This document shows positions 9,316 through 17,635 of a stretch of 64,000 bases of DNA, piece by piece. The stretch is from Bacillota bacterium (lineage in GTDB: Bacteria > Bacillota > Clostridia > Christensenellales > QAND01), in NCBI GenBank assembly GCA_003150225.1, contig QAND01000029.1:42962-106961 (forward strand). The letters run 5' to 3'. Within the stretch, counting starts at the first letter, position 1; every line of letters begins with the position of its first letter. A program made the translations under genes and the position numbers. The notes under the pieces were generated by a model that was given only the letters and a program-made list of their open reading frames with translations, searched no databases and was not told where the DNA came from.

Positions 9316-11274
9316 TTGGAAGCAAACACACAGAACCAACAAAACCAGAAAAAGCCTACCGGGCAGAACCGAAGGCGCCGACGTCCCGCTTCTCCCAAGG
9401 GAGAAGCGTCGGCCCAGCCGGCTGCAAAGGCGGTAAAGGCCCCCCAGGGGGAGCCGCGGAAGAAGCAGTCCCAGGGTGAAAGTAAAAAAGCCGCTCCCAA
9501 AAGAACTGCGGCAGCCAAGACACAGCAGCCAACAAAGGAGCAGAGCGGCACCAGCCGTACCCGTAGAACCCAGCGAAAGCCCAAAGGGCAGGGGGGCAAG
9601 AGCCAGACGCCCCTTCGCATCATTCCCCTTGGCGGTCTTTCGGAGATCGGGAAGAACGTCACCGCTTTTGAGTACGGGAACGATATCATCGTGGTGGACT
9701 GCGGCTTTGCTTTCCCCAGTGACAGCATGTTGGGCATCGATTATGTGATCCCGGATTTTTCCTATCTTGTGAAGAACAAGGATAAGGTTCGAGGCATCCT
9801 AATCACCCATGGACACGAGGATCACATCGGCTCTTTGCCCTATCTGCTCAAGGAGGTAAAGGCTCCCATCTATGGAGGCGTGCTGACCCTTGGTTTGATC
9901 CAGTACAAGCTGGACGAGCACCGGATCCAGGGGGTGCATTTGCAGCGGATCAAGGATGGGGAAAGGGTAAAGCTGGGCTGCTTTGAGATTCAGTTTATGG
10001 CGGTGAACCACAGCATTGCCGATGCCTATGGTCTGCGGATCAAGACCCCGGTTGGAGATATCGTCCACACCGGTGATTTCAAAATCGACCACAGCCCCAT
10101 CGATGGCAAAAAAATGAACCTCTCCGCCTTTGCGCGCGCAGGAGACGAGGGCGTTCTGCTGTTGATGAGCGATAGTACCAACGCCAACCGGCCAGGCTTT
10201 ACGCCCAGCGAACAGCGGGTGGCGGAATCCCTGGATCGGTGCTTTGCCGACGCTACCGGCCGGGTTATCGTAGCCACCTTTAGCTCTAACGTAAGCCGGA
10301 TACAGCAGGTCATCGACATCGCCGAAAAACGGGGAAGAAAAATCTATTTCGCGGGGCGCAGCATGTCTAAGATTGTGGAAATCGCCTCGGAGCTGGGATA
10401 TATTCGATTGAAAAAAGGATCCCAGGTGGATGACCGGCGGCTGGACTATCTGGAGCCAGACCAGGTGGTGATCATCACCACCGGCAGCCAGGGGGAACCC
10501 ATGAGCGGCCTGGTGCGGATGAGCCGGGACGAACACCGTTATGTGAGCCTTCGGGCCGGGGATATGGTGGTCATCTCCGCTTCCCCCATCCCAGGCAACG
10601 AGAAAGCGGTATCGGGAGTCATCGACCGCCTATACCGCAAAGGCGTTCATGTGGTGTATCATGACACCATGGAGGTGCACGTATCGGGCCATGCCCGACA
10701 GGAGGAGCAAAAGCTCATCATGGCCCTCACCAAGCCCAAGTTCTTTATGCCGGTCCATGGGGAATACCATCACCTGCTAAGCCACGCCCATACCGCTATG
10801 GCCTATGGCATTCCACAGGAGAATATTATGGTTGCCGAAAATGGCAACGTGTTGGAGCTGACCCAGGACTCCTTCCAGGTTGTCGGCGAGGTGCCGGCGG
10901 AGCCCATCCTGGTGGATGGCAGCGGAATCGGCGATGTAGGCAACGTGGTGCTGCGCGACCGGCAGGTACTAGCCTCTGAGGGGCTGTTCATCGTAGTGGC
11001 AGCGGTGGATAAAAACGGCAAGCTGGTGTCCGGTCCCGACGTAATCTCCCGAGGATTTGTATATGTCAAGGAGAGCGAAGCGCTCATGGATAAGGCCAAG
11101 GAAGTGGCCAAAAAGGCCATCGACGCGGTTACGGCGGGAGAGGAGCATGTGGAATGGGGGGCGCTGAAATCCGCCATCCGCAGTGCGGTGAAAAACTATC
11201 TATACAACCAGACCAAACGGAATCCCGTGATCCTGCCCATTATTGTTGAGGTTGATTCAGGAGGCAAAAAATGA
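9316..11274 (+). CDS. Ribonuclease J with long basic N-terminal extension
   Basis: 652 residues, about 90 more than typical RNase J. The metallo-beta-lactamase zinc motif HGHEDH is at residues 165-170 (near residue 75 in standard proteins). The beta-CASP motifs (TFSSNVSRIQQ, GRSM, SGHARQEE) and the C-terminal domain follow in order. RNase J is a 5'-3' exonuclease and endonuclease in mRNA decay and rRNA maturation. Residues 1-98 are low-complexity and rich in Lys, Arg, Gln and Pro, so probably disordered and RNA-binding. The start is TTG at 9316 after AAAGAGGTTG. The stop overlaps the next start (ATGA), coupling it to a YlbF-like gene. Confidence 0.93.
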   Translation: MEANTQNQQNQKKPTGQNRRRRRPASPKGEASAQPAAKAVKAPQGEPRKKQSQGESKKAAPKRTAAAKTQQPTKEQSGTSRTRRTQRKPKGQGGKSQTPLRIIPLGGLSEIGKNVTAFEYGNDIIVVDCGFAFPSDSMLGIDYVIPDFSYLVKNKDKVRGILITHGHEDHIGSLPYLLKEVKAPIYGGVLTLGLIQYKLDEHRIQGVHLQRIKDGERVKLGCFEIQFMAVNHSIADAYGLRIKTPVGDIVHTGDFKIDHSPIDGKKMNLSAFARAGDEGVLLLMSDSTNANRPGFTPSEQRVAESLDRCFADATGRVIVATFSSNVSRIQQVIDIAEKRGRKIYFAGRSMSKIVEIASELGYIRLKKGSQVDDRRLDYLEPDQVVIITTGSQGEPMSGLVRMSRDEHRYVSLRAGDMVVISASPIPGNEKAVSGVIDRLYRKGVHVVYHDTMEVHVSGHARQEEQKLIMALTKPKFFMPVHGEYHHLLSHAHTAMAYGIPQENIMVAENGNVLELTQDSFQVVGEVPAEPILVDGSGIGDVGNVVLRDRQVLASEGLFIVVAAVDKNGKLVSGPDVISRGFVYVKESEALMDKAKEVAKKAIDAVTAGEEHVEWGALKSAIRSAVKNYLYNQTKRNPVILPIIVEVDSGGKK

Positions 11275-11618
11275 TAAGCTACGATAAAGCGTATGAACTC
11301 GCCCGGGAATTACAGTCCAGCGAGGAATACCAGACCTATATGGCGGCGAAGGAACAGGCCTTTGTCAATGAGATGAATAAGAACCTCTATAAAGAGATGA
11401 AGACCATCAGCTACGCCATGAACGCCGCCTACCTGGCGGGCCAGCAGCCCGATGCGGAGCTGACGGAAAAATACCAGAAGCTCATGGGAATTCTTAGCTT
11501 GAATCAGGAAGTTATGACCTTTATTCAGGCGGAGTACCGCATCAACCAGGTGATGGGGGATATTTTCAAAATCCTGTCCGAAGCGGTGGACATGCAGTTG
11601 GACTTCCTCTCGGAATAG
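11271..11618 (+). CDS. YlbF/YmcA family regulator
   Basis: 115 residues, almost entirely helical in character, with the YDKAYELARELQSSEEYQTY opening and a central segment (GILSLNQEVMTFIQAEYRIN) typical of the YlbF/YmcA family. In Bacillus subtilis, YlbF, YmcA and YaaT form a complex that steers RNase Y and influences competence and sporulation. Here the gene overlaps the RNase J stop by 4 bases, which ties a YlbF-type protein to the other main RNase of the lineage; RNase Y is also encoded in this window (54723). A direct role on RNase J is inference only. Confidence 0.85.
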   Translation: MISYDKAYELARELQSSEEYQTYMAAKEQAFVNEMNKNLYKEMKTISYAMNAAYLAGQQPDAELTEKYQKLMGILSLNQEVMTFIQAEYRINQVMGDIFKILSEAVDMQLDFLSE

Positions 11619-11645
11619 GGATGCAGTTATAGGGGGCAACGACAT

Positions 11646-12851
11646 ATGAGCGAACGCGGACACGGCGCCCGGGACCGTCGGGACCGGAACCGGACGGCAG
11701 CAAACAATAGGAAACGGATGAACAACCGGATCAGGAGCTTTAATCTGGACGCCATTTTTTCCAGAATCTCCCGTTCCACCAAGATTTTTATCATTAGCTT
11801 GGTGATCGTGCTGTTGCTGTTTGTTGGCGTCTGGAAGTTTGTGGACAACAAATATTTTGCGCCGGTGGACTCCCGGTCCAAGGAATCGGTTGTTGTGGTC
11901 ATCAAGACCGGCTCCGGCCCCTCCACCATCGCCAATCTGTTGGAGGAAAACGGTTTGATCCGCAATGCCAGCATCTATAAGCTGTATTTGGATATCAACG
12001 ATAAGGCCAGCAAGCTGAAAGCTGGCACCTACGAGTTATCTCCATCTATGACCATGGCGGAGATTACTGAAAAACTGGTGATCGGCGGTTCAGCCAGTCA
12101 GGTGGTCAAACTGGTGCTGAAGGAAGGCCAGACGGTGGAGGATCTGGCGCAAACCCTTTTGGATATGGGGGTCATCCAGAGCAAAGAGGATTTCCTCAAG
12201 ATTATGCAGACGGGAGAGGACTATAAAGGATATTCTTTCATCGATGCGGCATCCGGGGAACCGGGCCTCAAATATGTTATGGAAGGTTACATGTTCCCGG
12301 ATACCTATGAGATTTACATCGATTCCGATCCGGATGTGATCATCAAGAAATTCTTGGATCGCTTTGAGAACATCTATTCTCCAGAATATGCCGCTCGGGC
12401 TGAGGAACTCAACATGACCACCCATGAGGTAATCACCATGGCTTCGGTCATCGAAAAGGAGGCACGGTCCGGCGACTTTAAAAAGGTCTCCGCAGTGTTC
12501 CATAACCGGCTGAACCAGAATATGAAGCTACAGTCCTGTCCTACGGCGCAATATGTCCTGGGAATCAAAAAGCTGCGGCTTACCGCCGAGGATGTATCGG
12601 TGGATTCCCCCTATAACACCTATAAATACGCCGGGCTGCCGGCCGGCCCCATCTGCAGTCCAAGCAAGCTTGCCATTGAGGCCGCGCTTTGGCCGGATGA
12701 AGACTTTATGAACCAGGGCTATCTCTACTTCTGCAGCAAGGATCCCGCCAGTGGAGAGCTGGCTTTTGCCAAGACCCTGGAGGAACACAATGCCAACAGC
12801 GCAAAGTACCAGGATGTTTGGGCGGAGTGGGACCGCAAGAACGGATATTGA
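11646..12851 (+). CDS. mltG: Endolytic peptidoglycan transglycosylase MltG
   Basis: 401 residues. A short Arg-rich cytoplasmic N-terminus is followed by one membrane helix near residues 48-65, a LysM-like region, and the YceG catalytic domain. The catalytic glutamate motif ASVIEKEA is near residue 263, and the NRLNQNMKLQSCPTAQY and GLPAGPICSPS motifs are conserved. MltG cuts nascent glycan strands and sets their length. The ATG at 11646 follows AGGGGGCAACGACAT. The gene is closed by two hairpins at 12856 and 12929. Confidence 0.95.
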   Translation: MSERGHGARDRRDRNRTAANNRKRMNNRIRSFNLDAIFSRISRSTKIFIISLVIVLLLFVGVWKFVDNKYFAPVDSRSKESVVVVIKTGSGPSTIANLLEENGLIRNASIYKLYLDINDKASKLKAGTYELSPSMTMAEITEKLVIGGSASQVVKLVLKEGQTVEDLAQTLLDMGVIQSKEDFLKIMQTGEDYKGYSFIDAASGEPGLKYVMEGYMFPDTYEIYIDSDPDVIIKKFLDRFENIYSPEYAARAEELNMTTHEVITMASVIEKEARSGDFKKVSAVFHNRLNQNMKLQSCPTAQYVLGIKKLRLTAEDVSVDSPYNTYKYAGLPAGPICSPSKLAIEAALWPDEDFMNQGYLYFCSKDPASGELAFAKTLEEHNANSAKYQDVWAEWDRKNGY

Positions 12852-12855
12852 TTAA

Positions 12856-12884
12856 AAAAGGCCTCAATCGAGGCCTTTTCTTTT
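12856..12884 (+). terminator. Intrinsic terminator after mltG
   Basis: Perfect 10-bp stem AAAAGGCCTC/GAGGCCTTTT with an AATC loop, followed by CTTTT. It starts 5 bases after the mltG stop. Confidence 0.92.
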
Positions 12885-12928
12885 CCCTCGGAAATTCAAC
12901 ATTCCATCTCCTTCTGACGCATAAGGTA

Positions 12929-12963
12929 AAGGGAGCCCAGTCGTTGACTAGGCTCCCTTATTT
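12929..12963 (+). terminator. Second hairpin between mltG and sigK
   Basis: A 9-bp stem (AAGGGAGCC/GGCTCCCTT) continues across one mismatch into a 4-bp stem (AGTC/GACT) with a GTT loop, followed by ATTT. It may be a backup terminator. A CATAAGGTA sequence at 12920-12928, which matches the -10 of sigma-K or sigma-E promoters, lies directly upstream, so the hairpin could instead sit in the 5' leader of sigK. Confidence 0.55.
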
Positions 12964-12983
12964 GCATTGGGAGGTATAAAACC

Positions 12984-13667
12984 ATGATTATGGAATGCCT
13001 GCATCTGCTGCTGGAATTGCTGCCTTTTGTGTCCTATATCTCGGGCGGGACGGCTTTCAAGAAGCCTCTTTCACCGGAGGAGGAGCGCGCATGCATCCAG
13101 CGCTATATGGAGGGAGATCAGGAGGCAAAAAATCAGCTCATCGAACACAATATGCGCTTGATTGCCCACATCGCGAAGAAATACATGGGCAATGGCCGGG
13201 ATATGGATGATGTGATTTCCATCGGAACCATCGGGCTTATCAAGGCGGTAAACACCTATAATCCCGAGAGCGGAAAGTCCCTTGGAACCTATGCCGCCCG
13301 CTGTATTGAAAACGAGATTCTCATGTCGGTGCGAATGGAGCGGAAGACCCGGGGAGAAACGCCCATGGAGGAGGCCATTGGCGCTGATAAGCACGGGAAT
13401 CAAGTGTTGTTAAGCGAGATTCTGGGAACGCCCCGGGACGATGTGGAAAAACGGGCGGAGCTGAGCCTTGAAGTGGAGCGGCTATACCAGGCGATTGAGA
13501 CCAGCCTGACAAAGAGAGAGCGAACCATAGTCCAGCTTCGATATGGTCTTTATAACGGCCAGTGTATGACCCAGAGGGAGATCGCAACCAGGTTGGGGAT
13601 CTCTCGTTCCTACGTGAGCCGCATTGAAAAAAAGGCTTTGGCTAAACTTTTAGAAGCCATCCAATAG
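12984..13667 (+). CDS. sigK: RNA polymerase sporulation sigma factor SigK
   Basis: 227 residues. The N-terminus (about 20 hydrophobic residues, LLLELLPFVSYISGG) looks like the SigK pro-sequence removed by the SpoIVFB membrane protease. Region 2 (LIEHNMRLIAHIAKKY, DVISIGTIGLIKAV, YAARCIENEIL) and region 4 (TQREIATRLGISRSYVSRIE) are intact. SigK drives late mother-cell genes such as coat and dipicolinate genes. The gene is continuous, with no sign of the skin element that splits sigK in B. subtilis and Clostridioides difficile. The ATG follows GGGAGG at 12970-12974. A CATAAGGTA box at 12920 could be a sporulation promoter, but an AC at the right -35 distance is 19 bases away rather than 16. Confidence 0.93.
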   Translation: MIMECLHLLLELLPFVSYISGGTAFKKPLSPEEERACIQRYMEGDQEAKNQLIEHNMRLIAHIAKKYMGNGRDMDDVISIGTIGLIKAVNTYNPESGKSLGTYAARCIENEILMSVRMERKTRGETPMEEAIGADKHGNQVLLSEILGTPRDDVEKRAELSLEVERLYQAIETSLTKRERTIVQLRYGLYNGQCMTQREIATRLGISRSYVSRIEKKALAKLLEAIQ

Positions 13668-13728
13668 CTGGAATACTTGTGAAAATTCGGGATACCCGAT
13701 ATACTGGGATGGTCAAGGATGTGATGAG

Positions 13729-14586
13729 TTGATACGTTTTGGCCCAGCGGGTAATTCCCAGAGCTTTTATGACGCGGGGCATAAATCCACCCTAGAACAG
13801 CCGGCATGGCTTTCTGAAATGGGATTGACCGCTTATGAATACAGTTTTGGGCACGGAGTGCGGCTTCGGGAGGACACCGCCCGAAAGCTAGGGGAGGAGT
13901 TTCGGAAATATGGAATTCTGCCCAGTTGTCATGCGCCCTACTATATTAATTTTGGCGCGCCCGAACCGGAAAAACAGGAGAACAGTTTGCGGCATTTGCG
14001 GGAAACGGCTATCCGGTGTGATTATATGGACGGCCGGAGAGTGGTGTTTCACCCAGGAGTAGCGGGAAAGGACCGCGCTGCTGCGGTGGAGCGAATCAAA
14101 TTGGGCATAAAAGCGGCCCTTTCGGAGCTGGATCAGCTGGGCCTGGGGCATATTATCCTCTGTCCCGAGACCATGGGGAAGCTATCTCAGATCGGCGATC
14201 TTGATGAAACCCTATCATTCTGCCGCTTGGATGAGCGCCTGATCCCCTGTGTGGATTTCGGTCATCTGTACGCCCGCTCCCTGGGAACCGACCAGGGCGA
14301 TGAAGCTACCGCCAGGATCATCCAGGAGATGATCGATGCAATCGGCCTGGAGCGCACCCGGATTATGCACGTTCATTTTTCCAATATCGAGTACACAAAG
14401 GCCGGGGAAAAGCGGCATCATAATTATGGAGTCACGGAATACGGGCCCGATTTTGGTCCCTTAGCCCGTCAGATTGTCAAATGGAATTTAACGCCCACCA
14501 TCATCTGCGAATCGGCAGGCAGAATGGCGGAAGATGCCGCGCTATTTCAAGAAATCTATCGGAGAACAAAGGAGGAGTCCCTATGA
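13729..14586 (+). CDS. Endonuclease IV (Nfo)-family TIM-barrel protein
   Basis: 285 residues with the metal-binding pattern of AP endonuclease IV: CHAPY, VFHPG, CPETMG, CVDFGHLYA, MHVHFSN, HHNYG and ICESAG, which supply the His, Glu and Asp ligands for zinc. Family enzymes cut DNA at abasic sites; sugar isomerases share the fold, but the motif set favours Nfo. The start is TTG at 13729 behind AAGGATGTGATG. The stop overlaps the pepP start (ATGA), so this DNA repair-type gene is cotranscribed with a peptidase and probably efp. Direct proof of AP endonuclease activity is not available from sequence. Confidence 0.85.
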   Translation: MIRFGPAGNSQSFYDAGHKSTLEQPAWLSEMGLTAYEYSFGHGVRLREDTARKLGEEFRKYGILPSCHAPYYINFGAPEPEKQENSLRHLRETAIRCDYMDGRRVVFHPGVAGKDRAAAVERIKLGIKAALSELDQLGLGHIILCPETMGKLSQIGDLDETLSFCRLDERLIPCVDFGHLYARSLGTDQGDEATARIIQEMIDAIGLERTRIMHVHFSNIEYTKAGEKRHHNYGVTEYGPDFGPLARQIVKWNLTPTIICESAGRMAEDAALFQEIYRRTKEESL

Positions 14587-15653
14587 ATTCAAGAGTCAAT
14601 CAGCTGTTGACCGCGCTAAGCGACCAGGGCGTGGACGCCATGCTCATCGCCAGCTCCCAAAACCGCCGGTACTTGAGCGGGTTTTCCGGCAGCAACGGAA
14701 TTCTTTTCATTCACCCGGAAAAGCGGCTTCTGGTAACGGATTTCCGCTATAAGGAACAAGCAGGCCGCCAAGCTCCCGATTACGAAGTCGTTATGACCTC
14801 CCAGTTTTTAAGCATGTTTGGCAGCATACGGGAGGCGGCGGAGGCTCTTGGGGTGAAACGAATCGGTTTCGAGTCCGACCGGATGACGGTGGACTGGGCG
14901 GCAGGTGCCAAACGGGATCTTCCCGGTATAGAGCTAATACCTTGCGGTGGATTGGTGGAGCGGATTCGTGCTAGTAAGGACGAGTATGAGATAAGCTGTA
15001 TCGCTACGGCTCAGCGGACGGCGGAGTTGGCCTTCCAGGAGGTATTGGGCATCATTCGTCCTGGCATCTGTGAATATGATATCGCCGCGGAGATTGGATA
15101 CCGCATGGCCAAGAGCGGCTGTATCACCTCCTTTAATACCATCGCAGCCAGCGGAGAAAACGGTAGCATGCCCCATGCGGTACTCAGCAACCGGGTTATC
15201 CAGCGGGGAGACTTTATCACCATGGATTTCGGATGCGTATACAACGGCTATTGCTCCGATATGACCCGCACCGTGGCGGTAGGACAGCCCAGCGAGGAGA
15301 TGGCCGAGGTGTATCGCATCGTTTTGGAAGCCCAGCGCCGTGCCCTGGATCTGATCGCGCCCGGGGTAAATTGCTTTGATGTGGATACTGCCGCTCGGGG
15401 CTATATCAGCGATATGGGCTATGGAGAATACTTTGGCCATGGGCTGGGCCATAGCTTTGGCCTGGAGGTGCATGAGGAGCCTCGGTTTAGTCCCCAATGC
15501 CACGAAAACCTTGTGCCCGGCATTTGTATCAGCGTGGAGCCAGGCATCTATTTGCCCGGAAAATTCGGCGTGCGCATCGAGGATACCGTCTGTATAACGG
15601 AAGATGGATATCGGAACTTTACGAGTACGCCAAAAGAGCTTATAATACTGTGA
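14583..15653 (+). CDS. Xaa-Pro aminopeptidase (M24 family)
   Basis: 356 residues, the size of the B. subtilis PapA/YqhT group. The N-terminal creatinase-like domain (residues 1-125) is followed by the pita-bread catalytic domain with metal ligands in TMDFGCVYNGYCSDMTR (two Asp), GHGLGHSFGLEVHE (His), SVEPGIY (Glu) and RIEDTVC (Glu). It removes N-terminal residues before proline. The ATG at 14583 follows GGAGTCCCT and overlaps the previous stop. Its position directly before efp is conserved in Firmicutes; both proteins deal with proline-containing sequences. Confidence 0.94.
   Translation: MNSRVNQLLTALSDQGVDAMLIASSQNRRYLSGFSGSNGILFIHPEKRLLVTDFRYKEQAGRQAPDYEVVMTSQFLSMFGSIREAAEALGVKRIGFESDRMTVDWAAGAKRDLPGIELIPCGGLVERIRASKDEYEISCIATAQRTAELAFQEVLGIIRPGICEYDIAAEIGYRMAKSGCITSFNTIAASGENGSMPHAVLSNRVIQRGDFITMDFGCVYNGYCSDMTRTVAVGQPSEEMAEVYRIVLEAQRRALDLIAPGVNCFDVDTAARGYISDMGYGEYFGHGLGHSFGLEVHEEPRFSPQCHENLVPGICISVEPGIYLPGKFGVRIEDTVCITEDGYRNFTSTPKELIIL
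15618..15646 (+). promoter_or_regulatory. Possible sigma-A promoter for efp
   Basis: TTTACG at 15618-15623, 17 bases, then TATAAT at 15641-15646, inside the end of the pepP gene and about 50 bases before the efp start. The -10 is perfect and the -35 is weak. Confidence 0.45.
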
Positions 15654-15695
15654 TAGAGTTACAACCAGTTTCAAAACCCAAGTTGGAGGTAAACA

Positions 15696-16253
15696 ATGAT
15701 ATCAGCAGGCGAGTTTCGTAAAGGCATCACCGTGGAAATCGATGACGGCGTATGGGTGATCGTGGATTTCCAGCATGTGAAGCCTGGCAAAGGGGCGGCT
15801 TTCGTACGCACCAAGATCAAAAACGTGGTTACCGGCAACGTGCTCGAGCGCACCTTTAACCCCACCGAGCGGATGCCCCGCGCCCATGTGGAAAGCAAGG
15901 ACATGCAGTATCTATATGCCGATGGGGATCTTTACTACTTCATGGACAACGAAACCTATGAGCAGCTGCCCCTGTCCAAGGATTTGGTGGAGGACGCGTT
16001 GAAGTTCATCAAGGAGAACATGGACGTTCAGGTGAAGTTCTTTAAAGGTAGTGCTTTTTCGGTGGAACCCCCGAACTTCGTGGAGCTGGAGGTCACCCAG
16101 ACCGATCCCGGCTTCAAGGGTGATACCGCTACCGCCGGCACCAAGCCCGCTACCCTGGAAACCGGAGCTGTGGTACAGGTGCCCATGTTTATCGACCAGG
16201 GCGAGATCATCCGGGTGGATACCCGCACCGGGGAGTACATGAGCCGGGCGTAA
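15696..16253 (+). CDS. efp: Elongation factor P
   Basis: 185 residues, full length. The KOW-like domain I carries the loop [12 protein letters not shown] with Lys32 at the tip, the residue that is modified in other bacteria. OB-fold domains II and III follow, ending in [14 protein letters not shown] relieves ribosome stalling at polyproline. SD TTGGAGG at 15683-15689. It lies just upstream of a zinc-ribbon gene and shares the papA-efp-spoIIIA neighbourhood known from Bacillus. Confidence 0.98.
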   Translation: MISAGEFRKGITVEIDDGVWVIVDFQHVKPGKGAAFVRTKIKNVVTGNVLERTFNPTERMPRAHVESKDMQYLYADGDLYYFMDNETYEQLPLSKDLVEDALKFIKENMDVQVKFFKGSAFSVEPPNFVELEVTQTDPGFKGDTATAGTKPATLETGAVVQVPMFIDQGEIIRVDTRTGEYMSRA

Positions 16254-16292
16254 CGCCTAGCGCCATGGATCCCACCAAAGGAGGATACGAAA

Positions 16293-16679
16293 ATGAGCTA
16301 TGTATCGGAAAAGGTTGCCTATCTGAATGGTTTGATGGAGGGCCTGGGCATCGGCGATGCCACCCCCGAGGGCAAGATGATCGGCAAGATCGTGGAGGTT
16401 TTAGAGGACATGGCCCAGGCCATGGACGAAATGGATGAAATGGTCGCTGAGCTGGACGAGCGTGTGGATGAGCTCGACATCGATCTAAGCGAGGTAGAGG
16501 ACGAGCTCTACGGCGAGGACGAGTGCGATTGCGGCTGTGAGGATGAGGATTTCCTGGAAATCGTCTGTCCCCATTGCAATGAGACCATCTATTTTGATCA
16601 GGACGCCATCATCGATGGGGAACTGGTCTGTCCCGTCTGCAATCAGGAAATCTTCCCTGATACCGAGGAAGAGGAATAA
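16293..16679 (+). CDS. Acidic zinc-ribbon protein (CD1247-type)
   Basis: 128 residues, very acidic. Residues 1-75 form an amphipathic helical region (YVSEKVAYLNGLMEGLG, then repeated MDEMDE and ELDERVDEL heptads that look like a coiled coil). The C-terminus has CDCGC and two CPxC knuckles (CPHC, CPVC), a zinc-ribbon arrangement. Proteins of this layout are widespread in Clostridia under the name CD1247 N-terminal domain protein and have no established function. SD AAAGGAGG at 16278-16285. A strong terminator follows. Confidence 0.8.
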   Translation: MSYVSEKVAYLNGLMEGLGIGDATPEGKMIGKIVEVLEDMAQAMDEMDEMVAELDERVDELDIDLSEVEDELYGEDECDCGCEDEDFLEIVCPHCNETIYFDQDAIIDGELVCPVCNQEIFPDTEEEE

Positions 16680-16691
16680 AACAAATCGTAC

Positions 16692-16724
16692 AAGGCCCCA
16701 GCAAAAGCTGGGGCCTTTTTGTTT
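16692..16724 (+). terminator. Terminator between the zinc-ribbon gene and merR
   Basis: An 11-bp stem AAGGCCCCAGC/GCTGGGGCCTT with an AAAA loop, followed by TTTGTTTT. It separates two convergent genes. Confidence 0.93.
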
Positions 16725-17488
16725 TAGATCACCTGGATGTGAAAACGGATGGCATCCCGCAGAAACACAGCGCACCCCGGCTGATCTTCGTCGTAGTATG
16801 CGGTAAACCGCGGATCGCACACATACCCCTCCGCCAAAGCTACGTGTGCTTCCCGCTCGTAACGGGGCCACATGGCTCCCAACCACTGCTTGTGAAGCGC
16901 GGCAATCTCCATGCCTTCCTGGCCGTCCGGGGAAAGGCCCTGCCGAACAGCTGCCGTAAGACGGCGATTGATCTCTTTGCCAAGATCCTGTAGGCGCGCG
17001 TATTCCTCCAAGGTTAGATTCATCATCTTGGCGTTGCTCTCTTCCATCGCATGGCTCCCATATCGTTCTCGAACCTCCGCCCCGTAGGCCTTCTCATTCT
17101 CCTGTATCATCTTTTTCTTAAACCCTTCAAACTTTTCAATGTCGCTCATTGTGCTTTCTCCCTTCTCCTTTGAAATGGTCCGTTCCACCGTAGCGATCAT
17201 TCGGTCAAGAGCGTCCCGCTTTTCTTTGAGCCCAGCCAAATGCCCCTGAAGCGCCCGCAAGCGGCAGTACTGCGGGTCATCCAGGGCCGCCTTGATCTCC
17301 TTTAGCTCCAGCCCCAAAGCTCGGTAAAACAGAATCTGCTGCAGCCGGTCCACCTGACTTTCGCCATAGAGGCGGTATCCCGCTTCCGTGGTTTTCTGGG
17401 GCGGCAGCAAACCGATGCCGTCGTAATAGCGCAGGGTTCGAGTACTGATCCCCGCCAACTCTGCCAACTCCTTTACGGTATATGCCAT
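16724..17488 (-). CDS. TipA-like MerR family regulator with TipAS ligand-binding domain
   Basis: 254 residues. The MerR helix-turn-helix and wing span residues 1-70 (ELAGISTRTLRYYDGIGLLPP), a coiled-coil dimer helix spans about 75-112, and a TipAS-type drug-binding domain spans 118-254 (KMIQENEKAYGAEVRERYG, then a long helical region). The closest known model is Streptomyces TipAL, which binds thiopeptides covalently and activates its own gene. Met114 (codon at 17149-17147) has its own SD, so a free C-terminal domain of 141 residues is likely to be made, as in tipA. Its own promoter at 17513-17543 has the long spacer expected for MerR control. No other drug gene is adjacent, so it may act mainly as a binding/sequestration and autoregulatory unit. 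Confidence 0.9.
   Translation of the reverse strand: MAYTVKELAELAGISTRTLRYYDGIGLLPPQKTTEAGYRLYGESQVDRLQQILFYRALGLELKEIKAALDDPQYCRLRALQGHLAGLKEKRDALDRMIATVERTISKEKGESTMSDIEKFEGFKKKMIQENEKAYGAEVRERYGSHAMEESNAKMMNLTLEEYARLQDLGKEINRRLTAAVRQGLSPDGQEGMEIAALHKQWLGAMWPRYEREAHVALAEGYVCDPRFTAYYDEDQPGCAVFLRDAIRFHIQVI
17147..17170 (-). promoter_or_regulatory. Internal ribosome binding site and start for a TipAS-like product
   Basis: On the minus strand AAGGAG and GGGAG lie before an in-frame ATG (complement of 17149-17147), with GGGAG ending 8 bases from the ATG. Translation from here yields only the ligand-binding domain. The Streptomyces lividans tipA gene has the same organisation with an internal start near codon 110. 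Confidence 0.6.
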
Positions 17489-17512
17489 GCTGCTTTCCCT
17501 CCCATCGGTTGC

Positions 17513-17545
17513 ATTGTAAACCTTTCCGTAACGTTCAAGTCAAGG
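17513..17545 (-). promoter_or_regulatory. MerR-type promoter with 19-bp spacer
   Basis: On the minus strand TTGACT (complement of 17543-17538) is separated by 19 bases from TACAAT (complement of 17518-17513). A partial dyad bounded by CCTT and AAGG at 17521-17545 lies between and over the elements. MerR-family activators act on such over-long spacers by twisting the DNA, so this is probably autoregulatory. Confidence 0.7.
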
Positions 17546-17580
17546 AAAACTTACTTGTCCCATTTTTTTCTTCTTCCTGT

Positions 17581-17609
17581 GATAATTCACATTTGCCCTT
17601 CATATACAT
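17581..17609 (+). promoter_or_regulatory. Sigma-E-like promoter of the spoIIIA operon
   Basis: GATAATT at 17581-17587, 13 bases, then CATATACAT at 17601-17609. This fits the mother-cell sigma-E pattern (ATA-containing -35, CATAnnnT -10) and has the same geometry as the element before spoIIM. The spoIIIA operon is sigma-E dependent in B. subtilis. Confidence 0.65.
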
Positions 17610-17635
17610 GGAACAAACAAAGGAGGGACAAGGGG

